From: Sphingomonas tagetis
GTDB taxonomy: Bacteria; Pseudomonadota; Alphaproteobacteria; Sphingomonadales; Sphingomonadaceae
NCBI RefSeq assembly: GCF_024211275.1
Contig: NZ_JAMLDX010000010.1
Coordinates: forward strand, 1-64,000
Length of the DNA: 64,000 bases
Direction: 5' to 3'
In this document: piece by piece, positions 50,927 to 60,046 of the stretch
Position numbering within the stretch: the stretch's first letter is position 1
Layout: every line of letters begins with the position of its first letter
Notes under the pieces: model-generated
Told to the model about the DNA's origin: nothing
The model's input: the letters and a program-made list of their open reading frames with translations, nothing else
Database searches by the model: none
Position numbers and translations under genes: made by a program

Positions 50927-51483
50927 GACCACCCATATGCACAAGATATATTGCAATGCAGCGGATGCAGCCGAGAAGGGCCACGACGAGACCGGAGGGG
51001 TTCGCCGTTAGGCGAAGGGCCCCCTTCATCTGTGGACGCCGGGTGGAAGACAAGTGGTAATTCGGGCCTGATGTGCGCTTGGTCGGATGCGGCCATCTGT
51101 CCGGCCTATTAGTGCCGCACGGGGTGGCGGCCCGCCCGTACGGGAGCTCGCGGATCGGATCCAAAACATTAGCACGTGCTTGTGAACACGATGTACGTGT
51201 CCGGTTTTTCCGATCCCGTCTGACCAACTGAAGTAGCGAAACAGGGAAGGAGGCTGGGTTCGAGATTTGCGGCTCATTGAGCGCCGCTACAGTGTCGGAC
51301 CGGCGCTGCGACTTTGCTTTGACCGCACCCGGCCGACTGTTTCGCTTCGGCGGCAGAATCTTCCTGATCTGGTGGGAAGCTCGGCATGATCGCCCGCGCA
51401 ACGCCGAAACTCGATATCATGACCTAGAGAAAGGGGCGAATGATCCGGCTAACGACCAGTATCAGGTAATGAGGGGATCGAAG
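50927..51483. other. Gene-free stretch
   Basis: 557 bp with no supportable gene. A hairpin (TTCGCC-GTTA-GGCGAA, 51,001-51,016) inside a GC-rich run is the only clear feature. The right end has GAGGGGA before the acyltransferase-like gene. Confidence 0.5.
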
Positions 51484-52689
51484 ATGGCGGGGAGCGTTTC
51501 GATTGCATCCGGACCGTTCGAAGCCGCAGCGCCGGCCAGGGCGGCGCCCGCCGCCCGCGTCCGGCTCGAGAATATCGACGCACTGCGCGGCTTTGTGATG
51601 GTGCTGATGTTGCTCGATCACCTGCGCGAGACCTGGTTCGCCCACATCGCGGTGACCGACCCGATCGATGCGGCCACCATCCTGCCCGCGATGGGGTTTG
51701 CCCGATTCGCCGTCAGCTTCTGCGCCCCGATCTTCGTCGCGCTCACAGGCCTTGGCGTCTATCTGTTCAGTATCAATCACACCAGGGAGGAAACCACCGC
51801 CTACCTGCTGAAGCGCGGGGCGCTGCTCATGGCGCTCGAACTGGTGCCGCTATCGGTCTTCTACTGGGGCATCGTGCCGCAACCGACCTTCTGGCTGCAG
51901 GTCATCTGGGCGATCGGTCTGAGCATGATCATCCTGGCCGGACTGATGCGCCTGCCGCGGCCGGCGCTGATCACGCTCGGCCTGGCGATCCTCTGCTTCC
52001 ACAATCTGCTCGACCCGATCCGCCTGACGCCGGACGATACGCTGTTCCCGCTCTGGGCGATGATCCACCAGCGCGATACCTTCGCGCTGCCGTTCGGCTT
52101 CCTCGCCAAGACGACCTATCCGATCCTGCCTTGGGTCGGGGTCATCGTGCTGGGCTTCGGCATCGGCCCGTGGTTCCGGTCGGAGGTTCCGGCTGAGACG
52201 CGCCAGCGCCGGCTGCTGCTTCTGGGTTTCGGCATGATCGCCGCGTTTGTCGTGCTCCGCTTGCTCAACGTCTATGGCGACAAGCCCTGGTTCGTGGTCG
52301 AGGGCGATCCGGTGCGGACGGTGATCAGTTTCATTTCGCTGACCAAATATCCGCCCTCTCTGCTCTTTCTGCTGCCGACGCTGGGCGGTGGCGCGCTGTT
52401 TCTCGTGCTGTTCGAGCGCATCCGCGAGTCTGGCGTGGTCGCCGCGCTGGCGGTGTTTGGCGGGGCGCCCATGTTCTTCTACATCCTGCACCTTCTCGTG
52501 CTGCGAATCCTCTATCATAGCGCGCTGGCGATCTGGGGACCGACGCACGGAACGCTGTTCACGCTCGACAATTACAACTGGGTGTTCGTCTGGTATGCCG
52601 CGATGATCGTGCCGCTTTATATCCCGACCGTATGGTACGCCCGGTTGAAGCGTCGCCGTCGCGATATCGCTTGGCTCAGATATTTCTGA
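51484..52689 (+). CDS. DUF1624/heparan-alpha-glucosaminide-acetyltransferase-like membrane protein
   Basis: A 401-residue polytopic inner-membrane protein with about 10 helices. RLENIDALRGFVMVLMLLDH is the diagnostic N-terminal R-x-x-x-(I/L)DxLRG with the following helix and Asp-His. FVALTGLGVYLF, ILPWVGVIVLGFGIG and PMFFYILHLLVL fit the family, which transfers acyl groups across or at the membrane. I chose ATG 51484 with GAGGGGA upstream; in-frame starts from 51277 lack sites. It stands alone. The substrate is unknown. Confidence 0.85.
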   Translation: MAGSVSIASGPFEAAAPARAAPAARVRLENIDALRGFVMVLMLLDHLRETWFAHIAVTDPIDAATILPAMGFARFAVSFCAPIFVALTGLGVYLFSINHTREETTAYLLKRGALLMALELVPLSVFYWGIVPQPTFWLQVIWAIGLSMIILAGLMRLPRPALITLGLAILCFHNLLDPIRLTPDDTLFPLWAMIHQRDTFALPFGFLAKTTYPILPWVGVIVLGFGIGPWFRSEVPAETRQRRLLLLGFGMIAAFVVLRLLNVYGDKPWFVVEGDPVRTVISFISLTKYPPSLLFLLPTLGGGALFLVLFERIRESGVVAALAVFGGAPMFFYILHLLVLRILYHSALAIWGPTHGTLFTLDNYNWVFVWYAAMIVPLYIPTVWYARLKRRRRDIAWLRYF

Positions 52690-52940
52690 TCAGAGCCGTT
52701 GCCGGCAAGGCGTTGCGTCAAGGCCAAGGTCGGGGCCGGGGCCGGGGCGAGGGAGGGTCTGCCACCGTATCGATCGACGCGCACCGAGCGGAACGAACGG
52801 CCGCCGCATAAACTGCCGTGCCATCGTCACGGGATGTTGCAGATTGATGGCATCGGGCGGGTAATCGGCAGCGCAATGCGGATTTACCGGTTAGGCTGAC
52901 GATCGCTCACGTTCAGGCAAGTAGAGGACGAAGACGCGGC

Positions 52941-54485
52941 ATGGTCGATGTGCTTTCCACCGACATCTCCCGACGAGCGCTGCTAGGCGGGCTGGCGGCC
53001 GGACTGGCGGTCAACGGCGCCGGTGTCGGCTCGGCTACGGGACAGCCGCGCGCGGGCGGCCGTATCCGCATCGCCAGCACCAATTCCTCCACCGCCGACA
53101 CGCTCGACCCTGCCAAAGGCAGCACCGCTACCGACTATATCCGTCACTATATGCTCTATAGCGGCCTGACCCAGTTTGACGGGCAGCTGCGCGGCCGGCC
53201 AGGTCTGGCCGACCGGATGGTGACGCAAGACAATATCGTGTGGAATATCCGCCTGCGTCGCGGCGTGCACTTCCACAACGGCAAGCCGCTGACCGTCGAG
53301 GACGTCATATTTTCGCTGTTGCGACACCGCGACCCGGCCGCCGGATCGAAGGTCAAGACCGTCGCCGACCAGTTCGCCAGCGCCAGACGGGCCGGGCCGC
53401 TTGAGCTACAGTTACGGCTGACCGGCCCCAATCCCGATCTGCCCGCCATCCTGGCCGTCTCGCACTTCCTGATCGTGGAAAACGGCCGCCGCGATTTCAG
53501 CAAGGCGAACGGAACCGGGCCATACATCGCCCATGAGTTCGCGCCGGGCATTCGCACGATCGTGCGCAAGAACCCCAATTACTGGAAGCCGGGCCGGCCC
53601 TATCTCGACGAAATCGAGCTGATCGCGATCCCGGACGAAATCTCGCGCGTCAACGCGTTGCTGTCGGGCGATGTGCAGATGGTCAACGCCGTGGGTCCCG
53701 GTTCGGTCAAGCGCGTGCGGGCTACCTCCACTCATTCGGTGATGGAAATCCCCTCGGGCTTGTTCACCAACCTGATCATGCGTCGAGACAATCCGGTGAC
53801 CGCTAATCCGGATTTCGTGTTGGCGATGAAGTATCTGCAGGATCGCGAACTGATCAAGCGAGCCCTGTTCCGCGGCTTCGCGACGATCGCGAACGACCAG
53901 CCGATCTCGCCGATCGATCCCAATTTCAATCCGAACATCCCGCAGCGTCCGCTCGACCCCGATCGGGCGAAGTTCCTGCTCAAGCGCTCCGGCCTGCTGG
54001 GCGTGCGGCTGCCCGTCTATGCCGCGCCGGTCGCCAACGGGTCGATCGACATGGGATCGGTGCTCCAGGAGCACGCCGCCCAGATAGGCCTGAAGCTGGC
54101 TATCAATCGCGTGCCCAGCGACGGCTATTGGGCGACGCACTGGATGAAGCACCCGATGACGTTCGGCAACACCAATCAGAGGCCGACCACCGACATGATG
54201 TTCAGCCTGTTCTTTCAGTCGAAAGCGCTGACGAATGAAACGGGCTGGAATCACCCGCGCTTCGACCGCCTGTTGCTGGAGGCGCGCAGCACGACCGACG
54301 CCGCGCTGCGCAAGGAGATCTATGGCGAGATGCAGTTGGTCGTGCATCAACATGGCGGCCTGGCCATCCCTGCCTTCATCAGCTTGCTCGACGGGTATGA
54401 CCGTCGTTTGAAGGGCATGTTCCCGATCCCGCTGGGCGGCTTCATGGGCTATAATTTCGCCGAATATGCCTGGTGGGACGCGTGA
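52941..54485 (+). CDS. ABC transporter substrate-binding protein (SBP_bac_5, dipeptide/nickel type)
   Basis: A 514-residue periplasmic binding protein. The N-terminus has a twin-arginine signal (ISRRALLGGLAAGLAVNG), unusual for this class, which mostly uses Sec. The mature protein shows LDPAKGSTATDYIRHYMLYS, MVTQDNIVWNIRLRRGVHFH-NGKPLTVEDV and the bilobal layout of DppA/NikA. Ligands in the family are peptides, nickel chelates or glycosides. It is the first gene of a four-gene importer operon, with GTGA overlap to the permease. Confidence 0.9.
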   Translation: MVDVLSTDISRRALLGGLAAGLAVNGAGVGSATGQPRAGGRIRIASTNSSTADTLDPAKGSTATDYIRHYMLYSGLTQFDGQLRGRPGLADRMVTQDNIVWNIRLRRGVHFHNGKPLTVEDVIFSLLRHRDPAAGSKVKTVADQFASARRAGPLELQLRLTGPNPDLPAILAVSHFLIVENGRRDFSKANGTGPYIAHEFAPGIRTIVRKNPNYWKPGRPYLDEIELIAIPDEISRVNALLSGDVQMVNAVGPGSVKRVRATSTHSVMEIPSGLFTNLIMRRDNPVTANPDFVLAMKYLQDRELIKRALFRGFATIANDQPISPIDPNFNPNIPQRPLDPDRAKFLLKRSGLLGVRLPVYAAPVANGSIDMGSVLQEHAAQIGLKLAINRVPSDGYWATHWMKHPMTFGNTNQRPTTDMMFSLFFQSKALTNETGWNHPRFDRLLLEARSTTDAALRKEIYGEMQLVVHQHGGLAIPAFISLLDGYDRRLKGMFPIPLGGFMGYNFAEYAWWDA

Positions 54486-55462
54486 GCGCGGCGAGCACGC
54501 CCTCGCTCTGGCGCGGTGCCGGCCGGCTGATCGGCAAGCGGATCGGGCTGGCGCTCGTCACGCTGCTGCTCGTCTCGGCGGTCATCTTCACGATCAGCGG
54601 ACTGTTGCCCGGCGATGCCGCGCAGGAAGTGCTGGGGCAGGGCGCGACCCCCGAGCAGGTGGCGGCGCTGCGCCATGAAATGGGCCTCGATCGGCCCGCG
54701 CCGGTGCGTTACGCCGAATGGCTCGGCAGCATCGTGGCGGGCGATCCGGGCCAGTCGCTCGTCGCCAACAAGCCGGTCGCCGACATCATTTCGGAGCGGT
54801 TGCCCAACACGTTAACGCTGGCGGCGCTGGCCGCGCTGGTCTCGGTGCCGTTCGCGTTCCTGATCGGCATCGCGTCGGCGGTTTCGCGCGGGCGCAAGCT
54901 CGACCGTGGGATCAATGTCCTGACGCTGTCGATGGTCGCGCTTCCCGAATTCCTGGTGGCGACGATCGCGGTGCTGATCTTCGCGGTCGAGCTGCTCTGG
55001 CTGCCGTCGATCACGATCGTGCCGAAGGACCCGACGTTCGCGCAGTTCGCGCGCGCTTATGCGATGCCGGTGATGGTGCTGGCGGTCGGCGTGGTCGCGC
55101 AGCTTGGCCGCATGATCCGTGCGGCGATCATCGCCGAGCTCGACCGGCCCTATGTGGAGATGGCGCGGTTGAAGGGCGTGGGGCCGCAACGGCTGGTGTT
55201 CCGCCATGTGCTGCCGAACGCGATCGGGCCGATCGTCAATGCCATGGCGCTCAGCCTGTCCAACCTGTTCGGAGGTGCGATCATCGTGGAAACCATCTTC
55301 AACTATCCCGGCCTCGCCAGCCTGATGGTGAACGCCGTCACCTCGCGCGACATGCCGCTGCTTCAGGCCTGCGCGATGATCTTTTGCGCCACCTATCTGC
55401 TGCTCGTGCTGATCGCCGACACGGTGGCGATCCTCGCCAATCCTCGGTTGCGCCAGGTATGA
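54482..55462 (+). CDS. ABC transporter permease (DppB/NikB type)
   Basis: A 326-residue permease with about six transmembrane helices. IGKRIGLALVTLLLVSAVIF, LLPGDAAQEVLGQGATPEQV, the LGSIVAGDPGQSLV segment and the cytoplasmic EAA loop (EMARLKGVGPQRLVFRHVLP) are typical of DppB. The start GTG 54482 overlaps the binding-protein stop; GTG 54473 is also possible. Its stop overlaps the next permease start (ATGA). Confidence 0.9.
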   Translation: MSAASTPSLWRGAGRLIGKRIGLALVTLLLVSAVIFTISGLLPGDAAQEVLGQGATPEQVAALRHEMGLDRPAPVRYAEWLGSIVAGDPGQSLVANKPVADIISERLPNTLTLAALAALVSVPFAFLIGIASAVSRGRKLDRGINVLTLSMVALPEFLVATIAVLIFAVELLWLPSITIVPKDPTFAQFARAYAMPVMVLAVGVVAQLGRMIRAAIIAELDRPYVEMARLKGVGPQRLVFRHVLPNAIGPIVNAMALSLSNLFGGAIIVETIFNYPGLASLMVNAVTSRDMPLLQACAMIFCATYLLLVLIADTVAILANPRLRQV

Positions 55463-56286
55463 CCGGCGGCAACCTCATCCGCGCGGTCCGCGCCTTGCCC
55501 TGGTCCGGCAAGATCGGCCTTGCGCTGGTCGCCTTCTGGATCGTCATCGCGCTGACCGGCCGGTTCATCGCGCCCCATTCGCCAGGCGCGTTCGTCAGCT
55601 ACGAGGTGTTCGCGGGTTCGAGCGGCAAGTTCTGGTTCGGCAGCGACTTCCTGGGTCGCGATGTGCTCAGTCGGTTGCTGGTTGGCGCGCAGTTCACCGT
55701 CGGCCTGTCGGCGATCGCGGTCACGATCGCCGTCACGCTGGGCACCGGCCTCGCCTTGACCGCAGCGGTCGGGCCGCGCTGGCTCGACGAGCTGCTGTCG
55801 CGGGCGATGGATACGCTGATCTCGATCCCCAGCAAGATTTTCGCGCTGGTGCTGGTCGCGGCGTTCGGCTCGTCGATCGTGCTGCTGACGCTGATCGTGT
55901 CGATCACTTATGTTCCCGGCAATTTCCGCATCGCGCGCTCGCTCGCGGTCGGGCTGACCAAGCTCGATTATGTCGAGGTCGCGCGGGCGCGGGGCGAGGG
56001 GCGGTTCCATATCGCGCTGGTCGAGATGCTGCCCAACATGATCCGGCCGCTGTTCGCCGATATCGGCCTTCGCTTCGTGTTCATCGTGCTGCTGCTGTCG
56101 GGGTTGAGCTTCCTCGGACTCGGCTTGCAGCCGCCCGACGCGGACCTGGGCTCGCTGGTGCGCGAGAATGTCTCGGGCCTGGGCGAGGGCGCGCTTGCGA
56201 TCCTGATGCCTGCGACGGCGATCGCCAGCCTGACGGTCGGCGTCAACCTGCTGATCGATGCGGCGACGCAGGGGAAGGTGAAATGA
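55459..56286 (+). CDS. ABC transporter permease (DppC/NikC type)
   Basis: A 275-residue second permease with about five to six helices. FIAPHSPG near the start, FWFGSDFLGRDVLSRLLVGA (the DppC periplasmic motif), VEVARARGEGRFHIALVEML as the EAA loop and LSFLGLGLQPPDADLGSLV near the end identify it. ATG 55459 overlaps the previous stop and its own end overlaps the ATPase start. The apparent long frame covering 54,718-56,286 in another register upstream of it is an artefact. Confidence 0.92.
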   Translation: MTGGNLIRAVRALPWSGKIGLALVAFWIVIALTGRFIAPHSPGAFVSYEVFAGSSGKFWFGSDFLGRDVLSRLLVGAQFTVGLSAIAVTIAVTLGTGLALTAAVGPRWLDELLSRAMDTLISIPSKIFALVLVAAFGSSIVLLTLIVSITYVPGNFRIARSLAVGLTKLDYVEVARARGEGRFHIALVEMLPNMIRPLFADIGLRFVFIVLLLSGLSFLGLGLQPPDADLGSLVRENVSGLGEGALAILMPATAIASLTVGVNLLIDAATQGKVK

Positions 56287-58076
56287 GCTTGTCGCCCCAT
56301 GTGGAGGTCCGCAACCTTGCCGTCACGGTTCGCGGACCTGACGGCCAGCCGCTGCGCATCATCGACGACGTATCCTTCGACGTCGCGCGCGGCGAAGTGC
56401 TGGCATTGATCGGGGAATCCGGTTCGGGCAAGACGACGATCGCGCTCTCGCTGATGGGCTATGGCCGGGGCGGGGCGGCGATCAGCGGGCTGATTCGCGT
56501 TGGGGATGCGACGCTGGACGGTGCCGGCGGCGCTTCGCTTGCCGCGCAACGCGGACGGCGCATCACCTATGTCGCGCAGAGCGCGGCGGCGGCGTTCAAT
56601 CCGTCGCGCCGTGTCATCGATCAGGTGATCGAACCCGCGCTGATCCATCGGACTGAATCCGCCCAAGCGGCACGGGCGCGCGCAATCGATTTGTTCCGCG
56701 CGCTGGGCCTGCCCGGTCCCGAGACGATCGGCAGCCGCTATCCGCACGAACTGTCGGGCGGGCAGCTGCAACGGCTGATGGCCGCGATGGCGCTGATCAC
56801 GCAGCCCGACCTGGTGATCTTCGACGAGCCGACCACCGCGCTCGACGTCACCACCCAAGTCGGCGTGCTGCAGGCGTTTCGCCGCGTCGTCCGTCAGCAG
56901 GGGGCCACCGGCGTCTATGTGTCGCACGATCTCGCCGTCGTGGCGCAGATGGCCGACCAGATCCTCGTTCTCAATCGCGGACGCGTGCGGGAGCAGAACC
57001 GGGTGGCCGCACTGCTCGAAGCGCCGGCGGACGACTATACGCAGCTGCTGATCGCAGCGGCGCATCCGGTCGTGAAGGCGCAGCCGATCCCGGCCAAGCC
57101 CGAGCCGTTGCTGGAGATTGCGGGCATCTCGGCCGGCTACGGACCGATCGATCGCGCAGGCCGACCAGCGTATCCGGTGCTGAGCGACGTCAGCCTGACC
57201 ATCGGGCGCGGCGCGGCGGTTGGCGTGATCGGTGAATCCGGATCGGGCAAATCCACCGTGGCGCGCGTCGTCGCCGGCCTGCTCGCGCCTGTCGCCGGCA
57301 CAATCTCGCTGGCCGGTGAGACGCTGGCGCCAACCGTTTCCGGTCGGACGCGCGAGCAGCTGCGCCGCGTCCAAATCGTGTTCCAGAATGCCGATGTCGC
57401 GCTCAACCCGGCGCATAGCGTCGGCGACATTCTGGGCCGCGTGCTGCGCTTTTACCACGACATGCACGGCGCCGATGCGCAACGCCGCGTCGCCGAGCTG
57501 CTCGACCTGATCCGGCTGCCGGCGACGGTGGCCGAGCGTCGCTGCGACGAACTGTCGGGCGGTCAGAAACAGCGCGTCAACCTGGCGCGCGCGCTTGCCG
57601 CTGATCCCGACATCATCCTGTGCGACGAAGTGACGTCGGCGCTGGACACGGTCGTTCGCGGCGCGATCCTCGATCTGCTGGCCGACTTGCGGCGGGATCT
57701 TGGCGTCGCCTATCTGTTCATCAGCCACGACATCGCCACGGTGAAGGCACTGTGCGACGAGATCGTCGTGCTGTACAAGGGCACGCGGGTCGAAAGCGGC
57801 CGGCGCGACGGCTATGATACGCCGCCCTTCCACCCCTATACCGATTTGCTGATCGGGTCGGTTCCCGAGCTGCGGCCGGGCTGGCTGGCGGACGAATCGG
57901 TCCAGGCCGCGGCGCCGCTCGCGCATCTGGCCGAATCCCCCGATCTCTGCCGGTTCCTGCCCCGGTGCCCGGTCGCGATGGCCGGCCGATGCGATGTCGC
58001 GCCGCCGCCCTTGCGCGAGATGTCGGCGGGCAACATGGTGCTGTGCCATCGAACCGAGGCGGAACTGGTCGGCTGA
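56283..58076 (+). CDS. Fused dual ABC ATPase (DppD-DppF type)
   Basis: A 597-residue protein with two complete nucleotide-binding domains. Domain 1 has GESGSGKTT, LSGGQLQR and LVIFDEPT; domain 2 has GESGSGKST, LSGGQKQR and IILCDEVT. A short linker (PIPAKPEPLLEIAGI) joins them. The Asp-Glu of both Walker B boxes is intact. The C-terminal tail has the Cys-containing oligopeptide-transporter motif (CRFLPRCPVAMAGRCD, later LCHR). It powers the two permeases. Fused forms are known in dipeptide and glutathione-type importers. Confidence 0.93.
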   Translation: MSLSPHVEVRNLAVTVRGPDGQPLRIIDDVSFDVARGEVLALIGESGSGKTTIALSLMGYGRGGAAISGLIRVGDATLDGAGGASLAAQRGRRITYVAQSAAAAFNPSRRVIDQVIEPALIHRTESAQAARARAIDLFRALGLPGPETIGSRYPHELSGGQLQRLMAAMALITQPDLVIFDEPTTALDVTTQVGVLQAFRRVVRQQGATGVYVSHDLAVVAQMADQILVLNRGRVREQNRVAALLEAPADDYTQLLIAAAHPVVKAQPIPAKPEPLLEIAGISAGYGPIDRAGRPAYPVLSDVSLTIGRGAAVGVIGESGSGKSTVARVVAGLLAPVAGTISLAGETLAPTVSGRTREQLRRVQIVFQNADVALNPAHSVGDILGRVLRFYHDMHGADAQRRVAELLDLIRLPATVAERRCDELSGGQKQRVNLARALAADPDIILCDEVTSALDTVVRGAILDLLADLRRDLGVAYLFISHDIATVKALCDEIVVLYKGTRVESGRRDGYDTPPFHPYTDLLIGSVPELRPGWLADESVQAAAPLAHLAESPDLCRFLPRCPVAMAGRCDVAPPPLREMSAGNMVLCHRTEAELVG

Positions 58077-58209
58077 GGCCGCCCGTGCCGATAAGCTCTG
58101 CGTCGAGCGCGAGATTATACGGCGAATCGTGCTGGTGAGCGCACGAGAATGGCAAAATCTGCCGACAGCTGCGCATAGCCTCGACCCACAACAATGATGG
58201 AGTGGACAA

Positions 58210-58950
58210 GTGGCGAAGATGAAGACTCTGGCTTGGTCGGCCGTGGCCGCGACAGCCATCCTGGCCCCCGCTCTGGCGCAGGCTCACGGCATCTGGTTCG
58301 CCCAGCGCGCCAAGCAGATCGCGATCATCTATGGCGTGGGTGCCGACGATCTGCAGACGGTCAAGCGGTTGCCGGGTATGGAAAACCTCCAGGCCTGGGA
58401 TGCCGAGCTCAATCCCGTCGCCGCACAGCTTCGCACCGATGGGTCGCTGGTCGTGGTGGATACCGACGCCCCTCCGACGATCGTCAGCGTCGTGTTGCAG
58501 AACGGCACCTGGTCGTGGCTACCCGATGGTGAGATCGTCAAGAAAAGCAAGGACGAGGCGCCAACCGCGACCAAGACCGAGACGACGATCAAATATGCGG
58601 TGACGATCCAGGGTCCGCTGACCAAGCCGGTGCCACTGATCCCCGCCCAGGCGCTGCAGATCGTGCCCGTCGGCAAGATTCCCGAGAAGCTGGGCGAGCC
58701 CCTGACCTATCGCGTGAGCTGGAAGGGCAAGCCGGTGGCAGGGGCGGGGGTGATCAACGACTTCGTAAACGACCCCGATGCGGTGGAAGTGAAGACCAAG
58801 GCCGACGGAACGGTCACGTTGCCGGTGCGCAATCAGGGGTTGAACGTGATCCGCGCCGTACTCGTCACGCCGACCGATAATCCGGCCAAGACCGATCACT
58901 ACGAGCACACTGCGTCGCTCGCCTTCACGCTTACGCACAAGCCCGAGTAA
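58210..58950 (+). CDS. DUF4198-type exported protein
   Basis: A 246-residue periplasmic protein. A Sec signal (MKTLAWSAVAATAILAPALA) is cleaved before QAHGIWFAQR, which puts a His-Gly-x-W near the mature N-terminus, typical of DUF4198 and of nickel/cobalt uptake (NikK-like) proteins. A central Lys/Thr-rich segment precedes an immunoglobulin-like domain (PLTYRVSWKGKPVAGAGVIN, DGTVTLPVRNQGLNVIRAVL). GTG 58210 has GGAG at 7-nt spacing; ATG 58219 would also keep the signal. It starts the HupE-type operon and is a candidate metal-binding subunit. Confidence 0.78.
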   Translation: MAKMKTLAWSAVAATAILAPALAQAHGIWFAQRAKQIAIIYGVGADDLQTVKRLPGMENLQAWDAELNPVAAQLRTDGSLVVVDTDAPPTIVSVVLQNGTWSWLPDGEIVKKSKDEAPTATKTETTIKYAVTIQGPLTKPVPLIPAQALQIVPVGKIPEKLGEPLTYRVSWKGKPVAGAGVINDFVNDPDAVEVKTKADGTVTLPVRNQGLNVIRAVLVTPTDNPAKTDHYEHTASLAFTLTHKPE

Positions 58951-58976
58951 CGCTTTTCGAGATCGGAGAACCCGTC

Positions 58977-59345
58977 ATGAAGTTCATGCATTTTGCGATC
59001 GCCTCGGCGCTCGCCATTACGCCCGCTTATGCGCATAGCGACACCAAGCCGCGCCATGGCGGACAGGTGGTCGAGGTCGGCGAGACCGCGTTCGAGCTCG
59101 TCCGCACCCCGGCCGGCGTCTCGCTCTATGTCCGCGACGACGGCGACGACGTGCCGGCGGCGTCGATGACCGCCAAGCTGATCGTGACCACCGGTGCCAG
59201 GAAGAGCGAGATTCCGCTCGTCGCGGCAAAGGGCAGCCAGTTCTTTGCAAAGGGCGCCAAAATCCCCGCGGGATCGCGCGTCGGCGTGTTGATCATCAAC
59301 AAGCAGAGCCAAGCGCGCCAGTCGGCGACGTTCAACATCAAATGA
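58977..59345 (+). CDS. Small exported protein of the HupE-type operon
   Basis: A 122-residue protein with signal peptide (MKFMHFAIASALAITPAYA) and mature start HSDTKPRHGGQVVEVGETAF. The two His near the new N-terminus are reminiscent of metal-binding periplasmic domains. The rest is predicted to be mainly beta strands with TGARKSEIPLVAAKGSQFFA and closing KIPAGSRVGVLI. I know no named family. It overlaps the HupE gene start (ATGA) and lies between the DUF4198 gene and the channel-like protein. Confidence 0.72.
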   Translation: MKFMHFAIASALAITPAYAHSDTKPRHGGQVVEVGETAFELVRTPAGVSLYVRDDGDDVPAASMTAKLIVTTGARKSEIPLVAAKGSQFFAKGAKIPAGSRVGVLIINKQSQARQSATFNIK

Positions 59346-60046
59346 GGGCGCGGCGCGACATCCTGCTGCCCTTGCTGGGTGTCGCGCTGACGGTCGTCCT
59401 GCAGGGGGTCGCTGCGGCGCATGGCGTGGCCGATGAGGACAAGGCGTTCATCCAGAACAACCCTGGCGTGAACGTCATCCCCTATCTCTACCTTGGCGCG
59501 AAACACATGGTGACCGGTTACGATCACCTGCTGTTTCTGTTCGGCGTCATCTTCTTCCTCTATCGGCTGAGGGACGTCGGCACCTATGTGACGCTGTTCG
59601 CGATCGGGCACAGCACGACGCTGCTGGCCGGCGTGTACTTCAACCTTCACGCCAATCCGTACCTGATCGACGCGATCATCGGCGTGTCCGTGGTCTACAA
59701 GGCGCTCGACAATCTTGGCGCATTCCCGACGCTCATCGGGTCGCAGCCGAACCAGAAGGCGGCGGTGCTGATCTTCGGCCTGTTCCACGGGTTTGGCCTG
59801 GCCACGAAATTGCAGGACCTGATCGCCGCGCGCGACGGGCTGATCGCCAACCTCGTCAGCTTCAACGTGGGGGTCGAACTGGGTCAGTTCATGGCGCTCA
59901 GCGTCATCCTGATCCTGATGACGCTGTGGCGGCGCTCGCGCTCGTTCACGCGCAACGTCGTTGTCGCCAATGCCGCGCTGATGTGTGCGGGGATCGTGCT
60001 GACGGGCTATCAGGTCGCCGGCTACATGACGGAGCAAGCCATATGA
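59342..60046 (+). CDS. HupE/UreJ-family membrane protein
   Basis: A 234-residue inner-membrane protein with a signal-like first helix and about six more. YLGAKHMVTGYDHLLFLFGV contains the family signature (H-x4-G-x-DH). FAIGHSTTLLAGVY, IFGLFHGFGLATKLQDL and FNVGVELGQFMAL supply further His and Glu residues that line the metal path in HupE/UreJ nickel/cobalt permeases. It follows DUF4198 and a His-starting periplasmic protein, which supports divalent-metal import. The exact metal is unknown, and no hydrogenase or urease gene is visible. Confidence 0.85.
   Translation: MRARRDILLPLLGVALTVVLQGVAAAHGVADEDKAFIQNNPGVNVIPYLYLGAKHMVTGYDHLLFLFGVIFFLYRLRDVGTYVTLFAIGHSTTLLAGVYFNLHANPYLIDAIIGVSVVYKALDNLGAFPTLIGSQPNQKAAVLIFGLFHGFGLATKLQDLIAARDGLIANLVSFNVGVELGQFMALSVILILMTLWRRSRSFTRNVVVANAALMCAGIVLTGYQVAGYMTEQAI

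Noticed and set aside
54718..55458. Plus-strand frame in a shifted register joined to the second permease
   Set aside because: The upstream half is an off-frame reading of the first permease; the second permease starts at 55459 with an ATGA overlap.
55968..58259. 763-codon minus-strand frame
   Set aside because: Antisense to the fused ABC ATPase, which carries two full sets of ATPase motifs on the plus strand.
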